Shown: in pieces, positions 9,347 through 17,685 of the stretch | Layout: the number at the start of each line of letters is the position of its first letter | Numbering within the stretch: the first letter of the stretch is position 1 | Assembly (NCBI RefSeq): GCF_030209355.1 | Contig: NZ_JARVSF010000015.1 | Span: 94,605 to 158,604, forward strand | Source: Pseudarthrobacter sp. fls2-241-R2A-127 | Lineage (GTDB): Bacteria; Actinomycetota; Actinomycetes; Actinomycetales; Micrococcaceae | DNA length: 64,000 bases | Direction: 5' to 3' | Notes under the pieces: model-generated | What the model was told of the DNA's origin: nothing | Databases searched by the model: none | What the model saw: only the letters and a program-made list of their open reading frames with translations | Translations under genes and position numbers: made by a program

Positions 9347-9592
9347 GTGGAACCTTCCAATCACATCATCCATTCACCGCACTGGTCACAACCTCAGCGC
9401 GTATACCGAGTCAGTGGATGCAGCGAGATTTCCAAGGGCGACTACATCGAGGCGCGGATTGCCGAAACCCTCTTCTTTTCCGGACGGATCGATGATATTC
9501 AACCCGCCATGGACCTCTTCTGGGTCATTACTGAACAGGGCGCACGTCAAATAGTCGAATTCAGTGAGTTTGACGTATATCTCCGAACATGA
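9347..9592 (+). CDS. Small hypothetical protein, SH3-like pattern
   Basis: 81 aa from GTG 9347; the first 20 residues are doubtful and a shorter product may be made. The body reads EISKGDYIEARIAETLFFSG, then a V/I-rich strand with FWVITEQGARQIVEF and SEFDVYL. This alternation of short beta strands around GDYIEA suggests a small SH3-like barrel. The protein at 13081-13272 has the same layout (GDRVEP, then IIWLQGEGNRQS), so the two may be divergent paralogues. It precedes the SDR gene by 27 bp on the same strand. Function unknown. Confidence 0.45.
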   Translation: MEPSNHIIHSPHWSQPQRVYRVSGCSEISKGDYIEARIAETLFFSGRIDDIQPAMDLFWVITEQGARQIVEFSEFDVYLRT

Positions 9593-9619
9593 CTCAATCC
9601 ACGCTAGAAAAGAGAGAAA

Positions 9620-10459
9620 ATGCAGATCCAAGCAGGTCAGGTTGCCGTCATCACGGGTGCCGCGAGCGGAATCGGGTACGGGTTGGCAGAGGCACTCGTG
9701 GATAGAGGCGTATCAGTAGTCCTCAGCGACGTAAGGGCCGAAGCGGTCCATAAAGCCACCGAGCAGCTCACCGCCCGGGGAGCCCTGGCAATCGCCGTGG
9801 TCACGGATGTAACAGATCCCGACTCGGTGGACGCCCTGGCCGCCCGAACGATGGAGGCGTTTGGGCGGGTTGACCTGGTGTGTAACAACGCCGGGGTTGT
9901 CTCGCCCGCGGCACCGACGTGGGAACAACGACTGGACACATGGCGACGCATGATCGACATTAAACTGCTCGGTGTGGTTCACGGGGTGAGGTCGTTCGCG
10001 CCGCATCTTCTCGCTCAAGGCCGAGGACATATCCTTAATACGGCGTCGTCAGGAGGCCTTGCGCCGCTGCCCGATCGCACTCCATACTCCGCCACCATGC
10101 ACGCTGTCGTCGGAGTGACAGAATCCCTTGATATCGAGCTCAGGTCTACCGGACGTGGTGTTGGTGCCACCGTTCTGTGTCCGGGCCTTGTGGACACTCC
10201 CCTTGGAAACAACTCTGCGACCTTGGGAATTATCAACCGCCAGCCGAGCGCGGATCCCAATCTGATGAAAAAATTGGCTGCCTCACATGGTGGCATCATT
10301 ACGGCCCGTGCTGCAGCCGAAGCCGCCCTGAACGCAATCGAAGCTGACAGGGTCCATGCTGTGCCGGGCGGTGGAGTCTTTGAACGGGCAGAAGCAAGAA
10401 TGCATGCACTCCTCGCTGACGCAGCCCACGACCGGTTCAGCGACCACGCATCAGCCTGA
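9620..10459 (+). CDS. SDR family oxidoreductase with an altered catalytic lysine
   Basis: 279 aa, the usual length of classical short-chain dehydrogenases. The Rossmann motif TGAASGIG is at about 13-20, NNAGVV at 89-94, and the catalytic Ser143 is in NTASSGG. The active-site block reads YSATMHAVVG: Tyr156 is kept but the lysine four residues later is Met160 (ATG at 10097-10099, one base from AAG). That lysine normally binds NAD(P) ribose and lowers the tyrosine pKa, so activity may be lost or altered. The ATG follows AGAGAGAAA. It sits in the sugar gene cluster before a Gfo/Idh gene. Confidence 0.88.
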   Translation: MQIQAGQVAVITGAASGIGYGLAEALVDRGVSVVLSDVRAEAVHKATEQLTARGALAIAVVTDVTDPDSVDALAARTMEAFGRVDLVCNNAGVVSPAAPTWEQRLDTWRRMIDIKLLGVVHGVRSFAPHLLAQGRGHILNTASSGGLAPLPDRTPYSATMHAVVGVTESLDIELRSTGRGVGATVLCPGLVDTPLGNNSATLGIINRQPSADPNLMKKLAASHGGIITARAAAEAALNAIEADRVHAVPGGGVFERAEARMHALLADAAHDRFSDHASA

Positions 10460-10564
10460 CACAACAGGTGACCTTACGGACCGAAGAGCGCCGGGGCAGC
10501 GATCCATGCCGTGCCCCCAGCAGCCCGGATGGCACCGATCGACGGGCTCTAGGGGCTCGACCCG

Positions 10565-10589
10565 GATGCCGGACCAATGGTCCGGCATC
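10565..10589. terminator. Perfect 11-bp inverted repeat in the SDR-Gfo/Idh gap
   Basis: GATGCCGGACC (10565-10575), AAT, GGTCCGGCATC (10579-10589). This is the only clear structure in the 330-bp gene-free stretch 10460-10789. It could be a bidirectional terminator without U tract after the SDR gene. No gene is supported in the rest of the gap. Confidence 0.5.
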
Positions 10590-10789
10590 GGCCTGCCAAG
10601 TGTTCCTTGATCAGACAGGGCCGATTTCCGATTGTTGTCTTTCTTCCGATCCATAAGCACATTGGTGGTCAGCAACATCTTTGATAGTAGCGGCGGTGGG
10701 AGTGCCCTGGTTTTTTGCGAAGCCAGATTGACGCGGACGGACGCTCAGGCGGACTTGCAGGAATTCGTTAAACAGAGAATAGGAATCTC

Positions 10790-11794
10790 ATGGCAGCAAA
10801 GGCAGATCAGCAGGGCTCATTAAGATGGGGAGTCGTAGGAACGGGCTGGATCTCTTCCATGGTTGTTCCGGACCTCGTATCCTGCCCGAACGTCTCGGTC
10901 GAACTCATCTACAGCAGGGATATTACTAAAGCCCAAGCATTTGCTAGCGGTGTTTCAGGAGCCAGGGCCACGAATGATTACGAACAACTCCTGGCCGACC
11001 CCGTCGTGGACATCGTGTATATTGCAACACCTATTTCGACACATTATGAGTTGGCACTCCAAGCGCTCTCGGCTGGGAAACATGTGCTGATTGAAAAGCC
11101 TATGGCGCAGACAGCCAGTGAGGTTGAGGAGCTGTTCCGTACCGCCGGCGAAAAGAATCTCTTTCTCATGGAGGGCATGTGGACAAAGTTCAACCCTGCT
11201 TTTATCCGGATGACGCAGGAAATCGCTTCAGGTACGATCGGTGAACCCCGCAGTTGCAGGGGGATGTTCGGTATTCCACTGCCGGAAGAAAACCGCAGCC
11301 GATGGGACGTCAGGCTCAGCGGCAGCACACTCCTGGACCAGGGAATTTATCCAGTTACGCTCGGACACGTAATCTTCGGGCCACCTGACTCGGTCCACGC
11401 GGTCGGAACAGTTCGCCCCGACGGCCTTGACCTCGCGGAGCACTTTACGTTGGAATACAGCGATGGACGTTTTGCCCAGTGCGCGACGTCAATGAAGGAA
11501 TTCGCTGACCTTTCCGGCGCGGTCAATGGAACCAAGGGCTGGATCGAATTGCCCGGGCCTTTTTGGTCAACCACATCTTTGCGGATACACGCAGGTTCAT
11601 GGCAAAACATCATCCATGACCCAACGCAAGTCGACCTCCCCCGCGAAGGAAACGGCTACATTCCAATGCTACGGGCGGTAAGCGATGCCGTCCGGGCAGG
11701 CCTTGTGGAGCACCCGGTCCACTCGGCAAGAGACACGATTATGGTGTTTCGGACACTTGACCAGATCCAACAAGCTATCGGCGCCTGTCGGTGA
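10790..11794 (+). CDS. Gfo/Idh/MocA family oxidoreductase
   Basis: 334 aa. The N-terminal NAD(P) Rossmann motif is WGVVGTGWIS, followed by YIATPISTHYELALQALSAG and the family hallmark HVLIEKPMAQT, whose EKP lysine contributes to catalysis. The C-terminal alpha/beta domain is full length. These cytoplasmic enzymes oxidise or reduce sugars and cyclitols at one hydroxyl; the closest pattern is the deoxyhexose/xylose dehydrogenase-like branch, but the substrate is inferred only from context. Weak AGGAAT precedes the ATG. It follows the SDR gene after 330 bp, so a separate promoter is possible. Confidence 0.9.
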   Translation: MAAKADQQGSLRWGVVGTGWISSMVVPDLVSCPNVSVELIYSRDITKAQAFASGVSGARATNDYEQLLADPVVDIVYIATPISTHYELALQALSAGKHVLIEKPMAQTASEVEELFRTAGEKNLFLMEGMWTKFNPAFIRMTQEIASGTIGEPRSCRGMFGIPLPEENRSRWDVRLSGSTLLDQGIYPVTLGHVIFGPPDSVHAVGTVRPDGLDLAEHFTLEYSDGRFAQCATSMKEFADLSGAVNGTKGWIELPGPFWSTTSLRIHAGSWQNIIHDPTQVDLPREGNGYIPMLRAVSDAVRAGLVEHPVHSARDTIMVFRTLDQIQQAIGACR

Positions 11795-11801
11795 ACAAAT
11801 T

Positions 11802-11819
11802 CGTCCCTCATGAGGGACG
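11802..11819. promoter_or_regulatory. Perfect 18-bp palindrome
   Basis: CGTCCCTCATGAGGGACG has no loop, lies 7 bp after the Gfo/Idh stop and 167 bp before the MarR gene. A loop-free palindrome suits a dimeric regulator operator better than a terminator; the MarR protein encoded next is a candidate binder (inference). Confidence 0.4.
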
Positions 11820-11985
11820 CGGCCTGCTTCAGAATTTGGTCGACGATGTGTTTGATCGTGCTCGGCGTGCGCTCCTCTGATGGGCTTCCGCGCCCGTCAC
11901 TGTGCGGTCGCAGAGGCGACGCTCCATCCCCCAAAGAAGGGCCCGGCTAGGAGCGCCAGGCCAGGGAACTACTCTCAGGACTGTC

Positions 11986-12531
11986 ATGAGCAACCACTTT
12001 CACAGCGACCCAGATACGGGAAAATCCAACGCTGCCGTGAATGATGCCCTCCAAGAGGTCGAACACCAACTAAGCATGCTCTGGCGGCGTGCCCGTTCCA
12101 TGTCACATCAGTTGTCTCGTCAGGTACACCCCGATGTGGAACCGGCTGCGTATGGGCTAATGACCTTCATCCGCCAGGAAGGCGACATCCGCCTAACAGA
12201 TCTTGCCGCTATCGTCGGCATTACCAAGTCCTCCGCTAGTCGGCAGATTGCCCTACTTCAGAGTCTCGGCCTCGTCGAGAAGAAAGCCGACGCAGCAGAT
12301 GGTCGTGCGCAATATATCGGCCTAACGGAAAGAGGTGAAGAAAGAATGCATGAAGTTCAAAATGCCAGGAGTAATGAGCTTCTTGCGCGGTTCGCCGAAT
12401 GGCCGCAGCAGGAAGTGCAGACGCTGGCGGGCTACCTGAACAGACTCAACGCCATGCACATGGACAAACTGTCTTCCGAAAAGTACCGCTGCAACGATCA
12501 ATCTCGTGAGTCCGTGCCTGCCGGGGGCTGA
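11986..12531 (+). CDS. MarR family transcriptional regulator
   Basis: 181 aa from ATG 11986, with AGGA 6 nt upstream; an upstream extension to 11902 has no ribosome site. The winged HTH reads RLTDLAAIVGITKSSASRQI then LLQSLGLVEKKADAADGRAQ, the standard MarR recognition helix and wing. N- and C-terminal helices would form the dimer interface. It closes the rightward sugar cluster and is followed by a 549-bp gene-free stretch. The regulated genes are unknown. Confidence 0.85.
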   Translation: MSNHFHSDPDTGKSNAAVNDALQEVEHQLSMLWRRARSMSHQLSRQVHPDVEPAAYGLMTFIRQEGDIRLTDLAAIVGITKSSASRQIALLQSLGLVEKKADAADGRAQYIGLTERGEERMHEVQNARSNELLARFAEWPQQEVQTLAGYLNRLNAMHMDKLSSEKYRCNDQSRESVPAGG

Positions 12532-13080
12532 GACGCCTGTGCCGTTCGCAGTCCCCTGAACCGGCCGTGGGCCGGTCTGGCCGCCGGCGCCGGGAGACAT
12601 CAACATCAGGCCGAAGACTAATCGACACGCCTGCGCACTGCCGTTTCCGCGGCCTGTTGAACGAACTAGAACTAGCAGAAGCGCTTTCGCACGCTGTTCT
12701 TAGATGAACTCCCTGACGGCGGTGTTCTCCAAGGGCTGTGATGGGTCGCGGGAAAGCTACTTCCGAAGGTGCGGACCGGCACCGGTTCAGAGCGAACTCT
12801 AACCAGCGTCTATTCCTGCCGAAGAAACCTCTGTCTTGCCTGGCCGTTCGAGGTGGGCCAGAGAAGCGCCTCCAGACTTCTCTTGCCCCACCCTCGGTCG
12901 GGCCCAATAGGACAGTTGAACCCGTTAGATCTCTCTCTTGCGATCTTTCCTTTCCCTAACCCCAACGCTCCGGCTCAGGAGACGAGATGACCAACTCAAC
13001 ACCAGCGGTGCGAGAGAACTGGACGACAGGACACAAGAATCCTCCACGGGATCCGTTCCGGGAGAGAGGCAGAGGGAAAT
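12532..13080 (+). other. Gene-free stretch
   Basis: No frame here has a credible start, codon pattern or recognisable domain on either strand. The last 60 bp carry a GAGGG ribosome site for the small gene at 13081. Confidence 0.6.
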
Positions 13081-13272
13081 ATGTATCTTCCACAAGGTCA
13101 GTACGTTGCTTCCTCGAGCGATCTCTATCACGGTGACCGTGTTGAACCGGTCAACGGCGCCGGGATTCTGAGCTGCGCAGTCGTCGACACGGTGGCAGAT
13201 TCAGGCGAGATCATTTGGCTGCAAGGTGAAGGGAATAGGCAAAGTACGCTGTACTACTCGAGGACCCGATAG
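13081..13272 (+). CDS. Small hypothetical protein, SH3-like pattern
   Basis: 63 aa, ATG 13081 with GAGAGAGGCAGAGGG just upstream, a strong ribosome site. The sequence contains YHGDRVEPVNGAG and SGEIIWLQGEGNRQSTLYYS, alternating beta strands and turns without cysteines, signal peptide or membrane helix. Its spacing of GD-x-VE, strand, glycine, strand, W/LW and G-R resembles the 81-aa protein at 9347. Function unknown. It stands alone between two MarR-type genes. Confidence 0.55.
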   Translation: MYLPQGQYVASSSDLYHGDRVEPVNGAGILSCAVVDTVADSGEIIWLQGEGNRQSTLYYSRTR

Positions 13273-13415
13273 AGATCTACCGGCGTTGACTAGATGCGAA
13301 CAAACACACCAACGCCATCTTTAGCCACGTCTAGATGGGGCATGCATGGACTCAGTGGGGATCTTTCCCACGCCTGAATTGCACGTCTGGGAATGTGAGC
13401 CTGCGAGGGCTTAAA

Positions 13416-13886
13416 TCAAAAACCCGACTCGTTGATCTTGGCAAGCAACGCGACGAGCCGACGGACCTCGTCGATGTCCCATGTGGAGAGGCGATCGTGT
13501 AGTAACTGGTGAACCTCCGCGAGGTTCGCTCGGAAGCGGGCGTGGGCCTCTGCTGTCATTGATACGAGCTGCGCCCGTCCATCGTTGGGATCGATGTCCC
13601 GGGTGACGAGGTTAAGGGACTCCAACTGGCTGATCGTTCGGCTCATCATCGCTTTGTCCGTTGCCATCTCCTGCGCCAGCCAGCCCTGTTGCCGGGCCCC
13701 AAATTGGTAAAGGACCGTTAGAACCATGTACCCCTGTGCTTGCAGGGCAGGGTCGATGGCAAGAGCGCGTGTCTTGATGTTGTTGCGGGACCGCACAATT
13801 ACGTTGCTAAATTGCTGCTCGACCTCTGCGATGACGCCATCGAAGTCTGTGTGTGGTTCTTGGCTTGGCGAGTCTGCGGTGATCAC
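13416..13886 (-). CDS. MarR family transcriptional regulator of the adjacent exporter
   Basis: 156 aa. The winged HTH is GWLAQEMATDKAMMSRTISQ followed by LESLNLVTRDIDPNDGRAQ. ATG at 13886 overlaps the stop of the upstream DHA2 transporter by 4 bp (ATGA), so the two are translationally coupled in one leftward operon. A dyad at 15624-15643 in front of the transporter is a likely binding site, which would make this an autoregulated exporter operon. The inducer is unknown. Confidence 0.88.
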   Translation of the reverse strand: MITADSPSQEPHTDFDGVIAEVEQQFSNVIVRSRNNIKTRALAIDPALQAQGYMVLTVLYQFGARQQGWLAQEMATDKAMMSRTISQLESLNLVTRDIDPNDGRAQLVSMTAEAHARFRANLAEVHQLLHDRLSTWDIDEVRRLVALLAKINESGF

Positions 13887-15607
13887 GGGGTGTCCTGTCG
13901 TTGTACCTTGCCGTTTCCGGGCCCCAGGCTTGGGGTGACCGCGACAACGGCCTCGCTGACCTCGGCCACGTTCTGCTCGACGGCTTCCAGGCCTGGAGAC
14001 AAGGCTGTCGCAGCCTCACTATTTTCGCGCTGCTGGCGGGTTTGGTTGCTTAGCTCCCTGTTCGGTACGAAGACAATTGCAAGGACGGTCAGAATACTCA
14101 ACGGTGCGGCGACCATGAAAACGTAAGCGACGGAATCACCGTATACGGATTCAACAATGGTGCGCACTGAGTCGGGCAGACTATGGGCATCAGGCATGTT
14201 CCCGCTGGCCAGCGCTGCACTAATTTCCTTGCCCTTGTCACCGAGGGCCGCGATAGCTGCCTGGAGTTCGGGAGCCTTGCGTGCCATGAGGGCAGTTACT
14301 TTGGTTGCCATAAGAGCCCCCAAGACTGAGACGCCGATTGTTCCTCCAAGGGACCGAAAGAATGCGATCCCAGAGCTGGCAACGCCTATTTCAGCCGACG
14401 CGACGCCATTCTGAACAATCAGCACCAGGTTCTGCATAATCATGCCCAAGCCTGCACCCAGGATGAACATGTATAGCGATACCAAGAAGAAGTCCGAGTC
14501 GTAGTGGATAGTGCCGAGCAGGTACAGGCCTGCCAGTTGAAGCATCGATCCGATGATCATGATTAGCTTCCATTTGCCGTATTTGGAGATAAGTGCTCCT
14601 GCAATAGTGGAAATGATCAGCAGTCCGCCCATCATCGGGATGGTCATCAACCCGGATTGGGTCGCATTCGCCCCCCGGGCAAGCTGCATGTACTGAGCCA
14701 GAAAAACGGAGGTGCCAAACATGGACACACCGACGGCGATCGAGGCTATGACCGAAAGTGTGAACGTGTGGTTCCTGAACACTGAGAGCGGAATGATGGG
14801 CTCGGCAGCTTTGAACTCCACAAGGACGAAGGCGATCAGTGCGACGACAGCTCCGCCGACCATCAGTGCCGAGTAGATACTCACCCATTCGAACTGCTGC
14901 CCGGCAACGGATACCCAGATGAGCAACAGCGAGACTCCTACAGACAGCAGCACGATGCCGGCGTAGTCAATGGAGACCTTGCGCTTGCTCTTGGCAGGGA
15001 GGTGCAGGGTCTTATGGATCAAGATGAGGGCAATGGCCGCGAACGGCAATGCGACGAAGAAGTTCCAACGCCAGTTGAGAGTGTCGGTAATAAAGCCCCC
15101 AATGAGTGGTCCCCCCACTGTCCCCAGTGCCATCATCGCACCGAAGAGGCCCATGTACTTGCCGCGTTCACGGGGGGAAATGATGTCCGCCATGACGATC
15201 TGACTCAGCGCCGTCAAACCGCCCGCGCCTAGGCCCTGGACCACGCGCATTGTAATGAGCATTGAGGTGTCTTGGGAAAAACCGGCGATCGCGGAAGAGA
15301 CAACAAAGAGGAGCAGCGAAAACTGCAGCAGTGCCTTGCGGTTGGAAAGATCGGCGAGTTTGCCCCAGACCGGCGTGGAAATGGTGGTGGCCAGAAGGGT
15401 AGATGTAACCACCCATGTGTAGGCGGTCTGGTCGCCACCCAGGTCGGAAAGAATAATCGGAAGTGAGGTTGACACGACGGTCCCGGCGAGAATCGTGACG
15501 AAAATGCCCATCAATAGGGCGGTCAGGGACTGGACTACCTCCCGCTGGGTCATCCCGGAGGCGGACAACCCAGGGTCGGCTGTCGTTGAGTCGGTGTTTT
15601 TAGACAA
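13883..15607 (-). CDS. MFS multidrug exporter, DHA2 (EmrB/QacA) type, 14 TM
   Basis: 574 aa with about 14 hydrophobic segments. DHA2 signatures include LPIILSDLGGDQTAYTWVVT (motif D1-like), WGKLADLSNRKALLQFSLLL (motif A), GLGAGGLTALSQIVMADI and the proline-rich motif C stretch GTVGGPLIGGFITDTLNWRW. Such proteins expel cationic drugs or dyes using the proton gradient. The start is a TTG at 15607-15605 with GGAGCG upstream. The hydrophilic tail after the last helix is about 60 residues. It is the promoter-proximal gene of the MarR operon. Confidence 0.92.
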   Translation of the reverse strand: MSKNTDSTTADPGLSASGMTQREVVQSLTALLMGIFVTILAGTVVSTSLPIILSDLGGDQTAYTWVVTSTLLATTISTPVWGKLADLSNRKALLQFSLLLFVVSSAIAGFSQDTSMLITMRVVQGLGAGGLTALSQIVMADIISPRERGKYMGLFGAMMALGTVGGPLIGGFITDTLNWRWNFFVALPFAAIALILIHKTLHLPAKSKRKVSIDYAGIVLLSVGVSLLLIWVSVAGQQFEWVSIYSALMVGGAVVALIAFVLVEFKAAEPIIPLSVFRNHTFTLSVIASIAVGVSMFGTSVFLAQYMQLARGANATQSGLMTIPMMGGLLIISTIAGALISKYGKWKLIMIIGSMLQLAGLYLLGTIHYDSDFFLVSLYMFILGAGLGMIMQNLVLIVQNGVASAEIGVASSGIAFFRSLGGTIGVSVLGALMATKVTALMARKAPELQAAIAALGDKGKEISAALASGNMPDAHSLPDSVRTIVESVYGDSVAYVFMVAAPLSILTVLAIVFVPNRELSNQTRQQRENSEAATALSPGLEAVEQNVAEVSEAVVAVTPSLGPGNGKVQRQDTP

Positions 15608-15623
15608 GGTCGCTCCATAGATT

Positions 15624-15643
15624 TAGTTGATTAAAGTCAACTA
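15624..15643. promoter_or_regulatory. MarR-type operator before the DHA2 exporter
   Basis: TAGTTGA (15624-15630), TTAAAG, TCAACTA (15637-15643): perfect 7-bp arms, 17 bp upstream of the TTG start. The A/T-rich dyad with this geometry is typical of MarR boxes, and a -35-like TTGACT on the minus strand overlaps it. Confidence 0.65.
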
Positions 15644-16417
15644 TATCCTGATTGATTGCTCGAGGCAACCAGTCAGGTAACGAACGCCAGCAGCGCGTTC
15701 ACTTCCTGGCAGTACCCTGTTCTTCTTCACTCCTGCACACCCCCTGAGTTAGTCGGCAGCCTTGAGAGCTGCGTAGAAGGCCTGCCGCATTCGAAACAAT
15801 CCACCGGCGTCCTGGACTTGCTGCCGCAGCTGACTTGATGCTGTGGATGGCTGCCTCGCCCAACGATCGTTTCGAAGTAACTCGAATGCCGCTCCGGTCT
15901 TTCAGGATCAGGCTATGACGGCTAAGCCACCCGCATCTGACGAAGGCTGACGTGTCATTAGGCATAATCGGTTTAAGGGGAAGCGTGGTTTCGACGAGCT
16001 TTCGTGCATCGATGTTGCCAGCGTAGGGTGTCGACGAATCGAACGCGGTGAAAGAGCTCTCGTCATCAGGTTGGGCCACACCCAAACCTGACGTCAGAGC
16101 AACCAATGGAAATCGTCAGTATAGGGTTCGAAAAGCAGTTTCTGTACGCGTGCGCAGGGAAGTCAAGGACTCAACCTGACAACCGTCGAACTTCTGGACC
16201 TCAATCCCCTTTGCTCCAGATCCGTCAGGAGAGGCCAACATGCTAGTAGCGCACTTGCTGGACACTTTCTAGGGTGACGACTGATGAGCACGCTAACCGG
16301 ATCTAGGACCACGTCTGTGGCCCTTCACGGAGGACCAGTTCAAGACTCACAGCAAGGACCACGCTGCCCCGTACGGGCGCCAGGGCAGCGTGATCCAGTT
16401 TGCCGCGATACACCCCG
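15644..16417. other. Long stretch without a supported gene
   Basis: A 135-codon minus-strand frame (15699-16106) exists but has irregular composition, no ribosome site and no recognisable pattern, so I do not call it. The first part probably holds the exporter promoter. Confidence 0.5.
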
Positions 16418-16771
16418 TCAGAGGTCAACGTTGAGTGTGCTGCCCCAGAAGGGCCGGTATACGCGGACCCAGGTGTTGTGATCGCCGCCAACGGTGCAGT
16501 GGACAGTGAACCAGGCCCACCCGCCGCCACTGGGCACATTCGTGAAAGTGACGCTATATCGGGTTGGCATGCCGCCCTGAACCGACGTGTGTCCCTGGTT
16601 ATTAAGCTCGCCGTATACAGTCGCCTGCTGCCCCCCCTGATCCCAACAACCCGATTTGCCGGTCACTGTCACGGTGCTGCTACCCGACCAGGCGAGGGCA
16701 GGAGCGGCGGTCACGAGAGGTGTTACTAAAGCCGCGGACGCCAACGCGAATAGTGCACCCCTTCTGCGAAT
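16418..16771 (-). CDS. Small secreted protein, unusual start codon
   Basis: About 117 aa. The N-terminus IRRRGALFALASAALV, ending in APALA, is a classical Sec signal peptide with Arg-rich n-region and AxA cleavage site. The mature part of about 90 residues is rich in Ser, Thr, Gly and Trp with two cysteines (GKSGCWDQGG and WFTVHCTVGG) that could form a disulfide, and reads like a small beta-sandwich. There is no ATG, GTG or TTG near the signal peptide. ATT at 16771-16769 lies 6 nt after AGGAA; the next candidate is TTG 16861, which adds 30 residues before the signal. Function unknown. Neighbours are another secreted protein and a two-component system. Confidence 0.6.
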   Translation of the reverse strand: MRRRGALFALASAALVTPLVTAAPALAWSGSSTVTVTGKSGCWDQGGQQATVYGELNNQGHTSVQGGMPTRYSVTFTNVPSGGGWAWFTVHCTVGGDHNTWVRVYRPFWGSTLNVDL

Positions 16772-16982
16772 TGATAATTCCTTCCGGCTGGAAGTGTGGC
16801 AAACCCAGATTAGATCAAGGGGTCGTTGTCCGTGACGACTTTGCGATGATCTGACGTGCAAGAAGTCGTCGCCGCGGTCCCTCGAATGCCATACGATTCG
16901 AGAACCTTAATTTGCAATTTTCTCTGGGAGTGGCGTCGCGAGCCGATCCTTCAGTGACGCGGTCTCCGGGCAAACTCTCGAC

Positions 16983-17366
16983 TCATCGCTGGCAGAACCA
17001 CGTGTACGGGTTGTACTTGTTCCATAGACCCGCATAGGCCCCAGGCCCGTACTGAGTGACGCACTCACGGTTCACGTCGATTCCGGCTGTGTAGCCCCAA
17101 GGTGATACGCACTTCCATGAGTAGGCGTTGTACTGATTTTGGACGACTGCTCGTAGGCCGTAGCCCGGATACTGGACGTCGCATGCGCGTTGCATGTCCA
17201 CCCCGCCTAAGTACGTGGACGCGGATGCTGGGGCGGAAGCGGCGAGAGTGCCTGCCATCAAAGCTCCGGAAGTCATGCCCAGAGTCACAAGTAGCCGCAT
17301 CCGTTTCTTCAGCGTGGGAGTGCACCCGCTGCTCAATGCTGATGGCTGGGCGAATTTTTCATTCAT
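16983..17366 (-). CDS. Small secreted protein with two tandem Cys-containing repeats
   Basis: 127 aa from ATG 17366 with AAGGA 7 nt upstream. A long signal peptide (MRLLVTLGMTSGALMAGTLA, then ASAPASAS) leads to a mature part of two repeats. Repeat 1 spans GVDMQRACDVQYPGYGLRA to SWKCVSPW and repeat 2 GIDVNRECVTQYGPGAYAG to TWFCQR. Each has a GhDhxRxC opening, a YxxYxxx(W) core and a closing Cys, consistent with one disulfide per repeat. Short actinobacterial secreted proteins of this style exist, without known function to me. It lies downstream of, and co-directional with, the two-component genes, 319 bp away. Confidence 0.75.
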   Translation of the reverse strand: MNEKFAQPSALSSGCTPTLKKRMRLLVTLGMTSGALMAGTLAASAPASASTYLGGVDMQRACDVQYPGYGLRAVVQNQYNAYSWKCVSPWGYTAGIDVNRECVTQYGPGAYAGLWNKYNPYTWFCQR

Positions 17367-17685
17367 GGTTGTGTCCTTAGGAAGAGCCGGGGACCCGGCA
17401 TCAGGGATGAAAATATGGGACCGAAGTCCTGCACGACAACGGAGTTGTCGGGGCGCTTTCATGTTTCCTGAGACCTCACTTGGTCTCGGATCCCGGAGGA
17501 CGATGGAACTGTATTGCAACCGTCCCAGCTGCGGATTTTGGTTTGTCCGGCCCGTGATCGTTTGATGATACGAGTGGACAGGCCCTCACTAAAGGGGCGA
17601 GAGCCGTCTGGCCACTAATTGTCCGCTGAAGTGCGTACGCCAAGTCCATGGCTGGATTTCCGGTCGCTACACGCGGCTCTTCAAA
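17367..17685. other. Gene-free gap upstream of the repeat protein
   Basis: 319 bp between the kinase-like membrane gene and the secreted repeat protein. Long enough for an independent promoter of the latter; no gene or strong inverted repeat seen. Confidence 0.5.

Noticed and set aside
12738..12990. 73-codon overlapping frames on the plus strand
   Set aside because: Several overlapping short frames with no start context; looks like random open frames in GC-rich DNA.
15699..16106. 135-codon minus-strand frame after the DHA2 promoter
   Set aside because: No ribosome site, irregular composition and no recognisable pattern; kept only as part of a gene-free stretch.
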